DNA of 11,616 bases from assembly GCA_019239785.1 (NCBI GenBank), contig JAFAZM010000290.1, positions 1 to 11,616 on the forward strand, read 5' to 3'. The translations under genes were made by a program, and so were the position numbers. A model generated the notes under the pieces. The model ran no database searches. It saw only the letters and a program-made list of their open reading frames with translations, and had not been told where the DNA came from. This document shows positions 6,449 to 11,616 of the stretch, piece after piece; the stretch's first letter is position 1; the number at the start of each line of letters is the position of its first letter. The DNA comes from Sphingomonadaceae bacterium. GTDB lineage: Bacteria > Pseudomonadota > Alphaproteobacteria > Sphingomonadales > Sphingomonadaceae.

Positions 6449-8593
6449 ATGCGCCCGTTGCTCGCCGCCCTCCTGCTCCTCGCCGCACCAGCGGCGGCCC
6501 AGACCCGAAGTGAGACGATGACCGCCCAGAACCAGCTTCCGCCGCCGCCGATGGCCCAGCAGCGCCCTTATTCCTATGAGCGCCACGGCGTGCGGGTCGA
6601 GGACCCGTATCACTGGCTCAAGGACGAATCTTACCCGGTCGTCGACGATCCCGACGTGCTCGCCTATCTGCGCGCCGAGAATGAATATTACGAAGCGGCG
6701 ATGGCGCCGCACCGGCCGCTGATCCAGCAGCTCGTCGCCGAGATGCGCGGCCGCATCCAGGAGGACGATTCTTCGGTCCCGGTCCGCGACGGCGACTTCC
6801 TCTATTGGTGGGCGTTCAGTCCCGGCGCGCAATACCGGACCTGGTACCGGCGGCCGGCCGCCGGCGGCGCGCCGCAGGTGATCTTCGACGAGGTCGCGGC
6901 GGCCGAGGGCAAGCAATATTTCCGGCTCGGCGCGATGGAGGTGAGCCCCGACGGCCGCTACGCCGCGACGATGGTCGACGACAGCGGGGCGGAGCGCTTC
7001 ACCCTGCGCATCCGCGAGCTCGCCACCGGCCGCGACGTCGAGACCGTCACCCAGGTCGGCATCGGCGCGCCGGTCTGGACGGCGGACAGCCGCGGCGTGG
7101 TGTTCACCGAGGTCAACGAGAATTGGCGCTCCTATCGCGCCCGGCTGCATCGGCTCGGCGAGCCGGCCGCGAGCGACCGTACGCTCTACGAGGAGACGCA
7201 GAACCTCGCCTTCACCGTCGATGTCGGCCGCACCCAGGACCGCCGCTACATATTGATCTCGACCGGCGAGAACAGCTCGAACGAGGTCCGCTTCGTCCCT
7301 GCCGACCATCCCGAGGCGCCGCCGGTGCTGATCATGCCGCGCCGGCCGCTGATCCAGTACAGCGTCGATGCCAGCCACGGCAAATTGTGGATCCTCACCA
7401 ACGACGATCACGTCAATTTCCGCATCGCCGAGGCCGATCCGGCCAATCCCGGCGACTGGCATACGATCATCGCGGGTTCGGATACGGTCTATCTGCGCGG
7501 CATCACCGCCTTCCGCGATCATCTCGCGATCACCGAGCGGGTGAATGGTCTCGATCAGATCCGCCTGCGCGCCTATGACGGCAGCGAGCGCCGCATCCCC
7601 TTCGCCGAGCCGGCCTACACCGTCTCATTGGGCGCCAATCCCGAATATGCGCCGGCCGCCTACCGGCTGAGCTACAGCTCGATGGTCACTCCGCCGACGG
7701 TCTACGATTATCATCCGGCGGAGAACCGGCTCGAGACGCTGAAGGTGCAGCCCATCCCGTCGGGCTACGATCCCGGCCGCTACGTCACCGAGCGGATCAT
7801 GGTGCCGTCGCGCGACGGAAGGCAGATCCCGGTCTCGATCGTCTATCGCCGCGGCTTCCAGAGGAACGGCCAGGGCCGGCTCTTCCTCTACGCTTATGGC
7901 GCCTACGGCTATGCGACGCCGCCCTCGTTCAGCACCAACCGGCTGTCCATGCTCGACCGCGGCTACGCCTTCGCCATCGCCCATATCCGCGGCGGCGACG
8001 AGATGGGCTACAATTGGTATTTGCAGGGCAAGCTCGACCGGCGCACCAACACGTTCAACGATTTCGTCGACGCCGCGCGGGGGCTCATCGCGCAACATTA
8101 TACCGGCGCCGGCCGGATCGCGATCCAGGGCCGCTCGGCGGGCGGCGAGCTGATGGGGGCGGTGGTCAACCAGGCGCCCGAGCTGTGGGGCGCGGTGGTC
8201 GCCGACGTGCCCTTCGTCGACGTCGTCAACACCATGCTGGACGAGAGCCTGCCGCTAACCCCAGGCGAATGGAACGAATGGGGCAATCCGATCACCGATC
8301 CGGCGGCATTCCGCTACATGCTGTCCTACTCGCCCTACGACAACGTCACCCGCCGCGCCTATCCGCCGATGCTGATCTCGGGCGGGCTCAACGATCCCCG
8401 CGTCACCTATTGGGAGCCGGCCAAATGGGCGGCGCGCCTGAGGGCGATGCGCACCGACCACAATCTGGAATTGCTGAAGATCAACATGGGCGCCGGCCAT
8501 GGCGGGCGCAGCGGCCGCTGGACCGCGCTCGAGGAGACGGCCGAGGAATATGCCTTCATCCTGAGCCAGATGGGCTTCGAGGAGATGCATTGA
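6449..8593 (+). CDS. Exported S9 family serine peptidase, oligopeptidase B-like
   Basis: A 714-residue prolyl-oligopeptidase-family enzyme that cleaves short peptides; the propeller keeps folded proteins out. A signal peptide (MRPLLAALLLLAAPAAAQ) with likely cleavage near residue 17 points to the periplasm. The S9 N-terminal beta-propeller covers about 38-440, opening with HGVRVEDPYHWLKDE. The alpha/beta hydrolase domain covers about 450-712, with triad S563 (GRSAGGE), D649 (GLNDPRV) and H684 (GAGHGGRSG). MLDESLPLTPGEWNEWGNP (596-614) and SYSPYDNV are typical of oligopeptidase B, which cuts after Lys/Arg. The second glutamate I expect in that loop is Asn609. The start ATG has a good AGGAG site six bases away; a second ATG at residue 24 could give a form without the signal. 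The first gene of a three-gene operon. Confidence 0.93.
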   Translation: MRPLLAALLLLAAPAAAQTRSETMTAQNQLPPPPMAQQRPYSYERHGVRVEDPYHWLKDESYPVVDDPDVLAYLRAENEYYEAAMAPHRPLIQQLVAEMRGRIQEDDSSVPVRDGDFLYWWAFSPGAQYRTWYRRPAAGGAPQVIFDEVAAAEGKQYFRLGAMEVSPDGRYAATMVDDSGAERFTLRIRELATGRDVETVTQVGIGAPVWTADSRGVVFTEVNENWRSYRARLHRLGEPAASDRTLYEETQNLAFTVDVGRTQDRRYILISTGENSSNEVRFVPADHPEAPPVLIMPRRPLIQYSVDASHGKLWILTNDDHVNFRIAEADPANPGDWHTIIAGSDTVYLRGITAFRDHLAITERVNGLDQIRLRAYDGSERRIPFAEPAYTVSLGANPEYAPAAYRLSYSSMVTPPTVYDYHPAENRLETLKVQPIPSGYDPGRYVTERIMVPSRDGRQIPVSIVYRRGFQRNGQGRLFLYAYGAYGYATPPSFSTNRLSMLDRGYAFAIAHIRGGDEMGYNWYLQGKLDRRTNTFNDFVDAARGLIAQHYTGAGRIAIQGRSAGGELMGAVVNQAPELWGAVVADVPFVDVVNTMLDESLPLTPGEWNEWGNPITDPAAFRYMLSYSPYDNVTRRAYPPMLISGGLNDPRVTYWEPAKWAARLRAMRTDHNLELLKINMGAGHGGRSGRWTALEETAEEYAFILSQMGFEEMH

Positions 8594-10005
8594 GCCGATC
8601 TCTCCTCGCGCTGCTGCTGGCCCTGGGCCTGGCCGGCTGCGCGGCGCAGCGGCCGCGTGCGGCGCCACCGGCCCCGGTCGCCGCCTCGGTGGACGTGGTC
8701 CGGCATGGCGAGCTCTGGACCGCCGATTTCCACCTGCCGCGGCCGGCGCCGGCCTGGGTCTTCGTCCACTCCTCGGCGACGCGGGACGGCGAGCTGCCCT
8801 GGCGTGAGCACGACTGGACGGTGGAGACGCCAGGCGTGCGGCTCGAGCGGCGTGGCCGTTTCGACCTGCTGGTCGCAGAGAATGGGGCGCCGGTGCCGGC
8901 CGAGGTGCGGCTGCGCTTCCGCCCGTTCGCGCACGATTTGCTCTCCGATTCCGCGCCGGCGCTTGCGTTCAGCACCGGCGCGATCGCCCTGTTCAGCCGC
9001 CAGTTCGACCTCTTCGCCTTGTCCGATCCGGCCGCCGCCGAGCAGCTCCCGCCCGACCTGAGCGGTCCGAATCTCGATTTCACCCGCACCCGCGCCAGCT
9101 TCCGCGACGAGGCGGGGCCGATCCTCTATGCCGGCCGCCGCGTGTCCTCGATCAGCCTCGACGACGAGGACGGCACCTATGTCCTGTTCGGCCCCGCCGC
9201 GCCGCGTGTCTCCGGCGGAATCGCCGCGATCATCGATCCGGCTTTGCCCGCCTGGCTCCGCGACGCTTTGGTCCGCGACACGCCGGCGATCCTCGGCCAC
9301 CTTTCCGCCGCGCTCGGCCCGCCGCCGGGCGCCGAGCCGGTGCTGATGGTGAGCTGGGCCGGGCCGACGCCGCGCCGCGTCGCGATGACCGGCAGCGTGC
9401 TGCCGAACCTCTTGCAGATGACCTTCGAGGGCGAGGGCGTGCTGCGCGAGAATCCAGGGCTGCGCGACCATGCGCTCTGGTTCATCGCCCACGAATCGGC
9501 GCATTTCTGGCTCGGCGAGGCGGTCGCCTATCAATATGCGCGCGATGCCTGGATCACCGAGGGCGGCGCCGACCTGCTCGCCTTCCGCCTCGTGTCCGAG
9601 GTGGAGCCCGCCTATGACGGCCGCGCCGAGCTGCAGAAGGCGATCGACGATTGCGTTCGGATCAGCGCCGGCCGGGGCGTCGCCGCCGCCGAGGAGAGCG
9701 GCGACCAGCGCGCGTCCTATGCCTGCGGGACCGTGTTCGGCCTGGTCGCCGAGGCCGCCTCGCACCGCCCGTTCGGCGCCTTCGTCCGCCGCCTGGTCGA
9801 CGAGAATCGCGCCGACCGCGTGCTCACCCGCGAGGAATGGCTGGCCGGCCTCACCCGCGTCTCGCACGACCCCTCGCTCGCCGCCGACATCGCCCGGCTG
9901 ATCGACCAGGGCGCGCCCGATCCGGCGTCGGTGATCGCCTCGCTCTTCAGCCGCGCCGGCGTGCGCTACGCCCGCGCCGAGGACGGCCGGCCGCGGCTGC
10001 TGTGA
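8590..10005 (+). CDS. Lipoprotein with a zinc-metallopeptidase (gluzincin-type) signature
   Basis: A 471-residue protein starting at TTG 8590, whose last two bases form part of the TGA stop of the S9 peptidase (TTGA overlap). GGAG in the GAGGAG at 8579-8584 is a good ribosome site. The start is fixed by the lipoprotein signal it produces: MSRSLLALLLALGLAGC, with lipobox LAGC and acylated C17. Residues 35-290 are mostly beta and recognised only vaguely. Then comes HESAH (301-305) and, exactly 18 residues on, E324 in WITEGGAD, the HExxH-x18-E arrangement of M1/M61-type gluzincins, with a helical C-terminal part. It would be a membrane-anchored periplasmic or outer-membrane peptidase if active. 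The M1 GxMEN exopeptidase motif is not seen, so I do not assign it to a named family. No symbol is given. Confidence 0.82.
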   Translation: MSRSLLALLLALGLAGCAAQRPRAAPPAPVAASVDVVRHGELWTADFHLPRPAPAWVFVHSSATRDGELPWREHDWTVETPGVRLERRGRFDLLVAENGAPVPAEVRLRFRPFAHDLLSDSAPALAFSTGAIALFSRQFDLFALSDPAAAEQLPPDLSGPNLDFTRTRASFRDEAGPILYAGRRVSSISLDDEDGTYVLFGPAAPRVSGGIAAIIDPALPAWLRDALVRDTPAILGHLSAALGPPPGAEPVLMVSWAGPTPRRVAMTGSVLPNLLQMTFEGEGVLRENPGLRDHALWFIAHESAHFWLGEAVAYQYARDAWITEGGADLLAFRLVSEVEPAYDGRAELQKAIDDCVRISAGRGVAAAEESGDQRASYACGTVFGLVAEAASHRPFGAFVRRLVDENRADRVLTREEWLAGLTRVSHDPSLAADIARLIDQGAPDPASVIASLFSRAGVRYARAEDGRPRLL

Positions 10006-10394
10006 GCGCGTTCGAGCAGCTTTTCACCGCGACCGACGCGGAGATCGACGAGCTCGGCCATGTCAACAATGCCGCCTGGGTGCGCTGGATCCAGGACATC
10101 GCCACCGCCCATTGGTACGCGGTCGCGCCGCCGGAGCATGCCGAGGCCTATGTCTGGGTCGTGATCCGGCACGAGATCGACTATCTGCGCGCGCTCGGCC
10201 CAGGCGAGACGGTCACCGGCCGCACCTGGGTCGGCGAGGCACCCAAGGGCGCCCGCTTCGACCGTCATGTCGAGTTCGTCGGCGCGGACGGGAAGGTCAG
10301 GGTGAAGGCGAAGACGACTTGGGCGATCCTGGACAAGGCCACGGGGAGGCCGATCCGGGTGCCGCCGGAGGTGGCGGCGCCGTTCCTCACTTAA
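10002..10394 (+). CDS. Acyl-CoA thioesterase, hotdog fold (4HBT family)
   Basis: A 130-residue single-domain hotdog protein. The signature DELGHVNNAAWVRWIQD (16-32) matches the DxxGHVNNxxYxxW segment of the YbgC/4-hydroxybenzoyl-CoA thioesterase group, where the first Asp lies in the active site. The central strand IRHEIDYLRAL (55-65) and the VKAKTTWAILD strand (101-111) fit the fold. It would hydrolyse acyl-CoA thioesters in the cytosol; the acyl substrate cannot be told. The start is GTG 10002, overlapping the TGA stop of the lipoprotein gene (GTGA) with no ribosome site, so translation is probably coupled. Length is normal (about 130-145). Its stop codon lies at the very edge of a palindromic repeat. 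Why a cytosolic thioesterase follows two envelope peptidases is unclear. Confidence 0.9.
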   Translation: MSAFEQLFTATDAEIDELGHVNNAAWVRWIQDIATAHWYAVAPPEHAEAYVWVVIRHEIDYLRALGPGETVTGRTWVGEAPKGARFDRHVEFVGADGKVRVKAKTTWAILDKATGRPIRVPPEVAAPFLT

Positions 10395-10532
10395 ATCCTC
10401 CCCGGGACGGGGAGGGGGACCGCGACGCGAAGCGGCGTGGTGGAGGGGGCCCGGAGGAAGAGGCGCCTTAAACGTGCCCCCCCTCCACCATGCTGCGCAT
10501 GGTCCCCCTCCCCGTCCCCGGGGAGGATCTTA
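10393..10532. repeat. Long palindromic intergenic repeat between convergent genes
   Basis: Outer arms of 27-28 bases (10395-10421, beginning ATCCTCCCCGGGACGGGG, and 10501-10528) are inverted copies differing by one base. Inside them a second inverted pair, TGGTGGAGGGGG (10438-10449) and CCCCCTCCACCA (10479-10490), encloses a 29-base centre. A further perfect hairpin, ACCATGC-TGC-GCATGGT, sits at 10487-10503. The element fills the whole gap between the thioesterase and the hydrolase. Repeats with TCCTCCCC...GGGGAGGGGGACC ends are, as I recall, frequent in sphingomonad genomes. It could work as a two-way terminator, though no T-run follows either side. Confidence 0.85.
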
Positions 10533-11168
10533 GAAAGAGCGCAAAGCCGCGATGATCTGTGGATAGGAATGCCCGCTGACCGCGAAGCCCATATGGCTGG
10601 AATCGACCTCCAGCTGACGATCGCTCTCGTGCGGTTGGCCGCGGGTGCAGGCCGCCGAGACGATGCCGTCGCGCCGCGACCAGAGCGCAAGGGTCGGCAC
10701 CGGCGGCTTCTCGGCGAGGTTCGCCTCGATCGGGGGATCGTCGACCGGATGGCCGGCGATCAGCTCGTAGAGCCGCCAGACATTGTTGCCGCGCGGATCG
10801 CCGGAGAAAGGCGAGCCCATCGTCACCACCTTCTCGACCAGCTCGGGGCGCAATTTGGCGACCTCGCGGGCGAAGATGCCGCCGAGGCTCCAGCCGACCA
10901 GGATGACCTTGTCGCCGCCGCCGAACGCCTCGATCTGCGCCGCAAGCTGTTCCAGCTTGTCCGGCGTGGCGCCCTTGTTCATGCCGAGGCCCCAGCCGGT
11001 GACCCGCCAGCCCGCCTCGGCGAGCGCGCGCTGCAGGCCCAAAGTGGTGCGGTCGTTGGCGAGGAAGCCGGGGATGACCATCAGCTTGGGCCCGTCCGCC
11101 GGCCCGCGCGCGCCGAGCCTGCCGAACGATTTGTAGACCCGCGCCCACAAGGCCGCGCCCTCCAGCAT
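10530..11168 (-). CDS. Alpha/beta hydrolase family protein
   Basis: A protein of at least 212 residues with the serine hydrolase layout. The first strand and oxyanion region are MVIPGFLANDRTT (30-42), the nucleophile elbow is GWSLGG with S94, the acid is D167 in LWSRRDGIV, and the histidine is H192 in DSSHMGF. The GFLANDRTT and SPFSGDPRGNN segments resemble triacylglycerol lipase/esterase-like proteins, but the substrate is unknown. No signal peptide is seen. ATG 11168 is the first usual start codon in this frame, yet it has no ribosome site. The reading frame continues upstream to a stop at 11217 and encodes ISEPFRPPLYRL just before this Met, which looks like real protein. The true start may therefore be an unusual codon upstream. 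It follows serS by 28 bases on the same strand. Confidence 0.85.
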   Translation of the reverse strand: MLEGAALWARVYKSFGRLGARGPADGPKLMVIPGFLANDRTTLGLQRALAEAGWRVTGWGLGMNKGATPDKLEQLAAQIEAFGGGDKVILVGWSLGGIFAREVAKLRPELVEKVVTMGSPFSGDPRGNNVWRLYELIAGHPVDDPPIEANLAEKPPVPTLALWSRRDGIVSAACTRGQPHESDRQLEVDSSHMGFAVSGHSYPQIIAALRSF

Positions 11169-11196
11169 CAGCCGGTAGAGCGGCGGCCGGAACGGC

Positions 11197-11616
11197 TCAG
11201 AGATATTCGCCCCCCATCAGCCCCTGCAGTGCCGCGGGCATCCGCACGCGCCCATCCGCTTGCTGATGGTTCTCGAGCAAGGGGGCGAGGATGCGTGGGC
11301 TCGCGAGCGCGGTGTTGTTGAGCGTGTGGACGAAGCGCACCTTCCGCTCCTCGTCCCGCCAGCGCAGATTGGCGCGTCGCGCCTGCCAGTCGTGCAGCGT
11401 CGAGCAGCTGTGCGTCTCGCGATATTTGCCAAGGCTCGGGACCCAGGATTCGATGTCGTTCATCCGATACTTGCCGTTGCCCATGTCGCCGGTCGAGGTT
11501 TCGACCACCTGATAGGGGATTTCGAGCGCCTGCAGCATCCCTTCGGCATTGGCGAGCAGGCGCTGGTGCCAGCGCGCGCTTTCTTCCTCGTCGTCGCGGC
11601 AGATCACATATTGTTC
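11197..11616 (-). CDS. serS: Seryl-tRNA synthetase, C-terminal 139 residues (5' part outside window)
   Basis: The visible part is the end of a class II synthetase catalytic domain, which charges tRNA-Ser with serine. Recognisable pieces in order are LEIPYQVVETSTGDMG, the ESWVPSLGKYRETHSCS segment, QARRANLRWR, and motif 3 (HTLNNTALASPRILAPLLEN), whose arginine contacts ATP, then the closing QQADGRVRMPAAL. The protein stops shortly after LMGGEYL, as expected for this enzyme. Compared with the usual bacterial form (SCSNxxDFQARR, HTLNGSGLAVGRTL), this one has SCSTLHDWQARR and HTLNNTALASPRIL, so it may be a divergent or second SerRS. The N-terminal tRNA-binding coiled coil is not in the window. 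The frame is open at the right edge. Confidence 0.88.
   Translation of the reverse strand, partial: EQYVICRDDEEESARWHQRLLANAEGMLQALEIPYQVVETSTGDMGNGKYRMNDIESWVPSLGKYRETHSCSTLHDWQARRANLRWRDEERKVRFVHTLNNTALASPRILAPLLENHQQADGRVRMPAALQGLMGGEYL

Noticed and set aside
6363..6488. Upstream extension of aminopeptidase P to 6488
   Set aside because: The extra 42 residues are low-complexity Arg/Gly/Ala and would overlap the ribosome site and signal peptide region of the divergent gene.
6317..7522. 401-codon open frame on the minus strand opposite the S9 peptidase
   Set aside because: Antisense shadow in GC-rich DNA; the plus strand carries a full-length peptidase with signal peptide and catalytic triad.
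8014..8589. N-terminal extension of the lipoprotein frame into the S9 peptidase gene
   Set aside because: The frame is merely open there; the TTG at 8590 has a ribosome site and yields a perfect lipoprotein signal.
8407..9867. 486-codon open frame on the minus strand opposite the lipoprotein gene
   Set aside because: Antisense shadow; spans the junction of two well-supported plus-strand genes and has no domain.

Overview
The window is GC-rich chromosomal DNA, read here as an alphaproteobacterium, most likely a member of the Sphingomonadales. This rests on the codon use, the tandem PilZ genes, an exported S9 peptidase, short basic alphaproteobacterial-type proteins, and two kinds of intergenic palindromic repeat that I associate from memory with that group. 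I see no phage, plasmid, insertion-sequence or CRISPR signal. Most of the region is housekeeping or ordinary accessory DNA. The unusual material lies in the repeats, one unfamiliar metallopeptidase-like lipoprotein, and a few start-codon and residue oddities.

Left part (1-2748, all minus strand): the 5' part of a transglutaminase-like cysteine protease runs off the left edge. Upstream of it is a two-gene unit in which a low-specificity L-threonine aldolase is followed by an EamA/DMT-type membrane transporter, the two overlapping by four bases.

Centre-left (2749-4560): two tandem PilZ genes (c-di-GMP receptor type) on the plus strand, a 57-residue small protein gene, a tRNA-Thr(GGT) on the minus strand with a good TTGACA promoter, and a 51-residue small basic protein gene. 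Four short palindromes follow, arranged as two nested inverted pairs, and they fill the space up to the convergent aminopeptidase gene.

Centre-right (4560-10394): a cytosolic aminopeptidase P (M24B, minus) is divergent from a plus-strand operon of three genes joined by four-base stop/start overlaps. These encode an exported oligopeptidase-B-like S9 serine peptidase, a lipoprotein with an HExxH-x18-E zinc-peptidase signature, and a hotdog acyl-CoA thioesterase. The first two would place peptide hydrolysis in the cell envelope, with aminopeptidase P finishing proline-containing peptides in the cytosol; that link is inference.

Right end (10393-11616): a palindromic repeat of about 140 bases sits exactly between the convergent thioesterase and an alpha/beta hydrolase, and its ends supply both stop codons. 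Beyond the hydrolase is the 3' part of a seryl-tRNA synthetase gene, whose C-terminal sequence looks divergent from the usual bacterial form.
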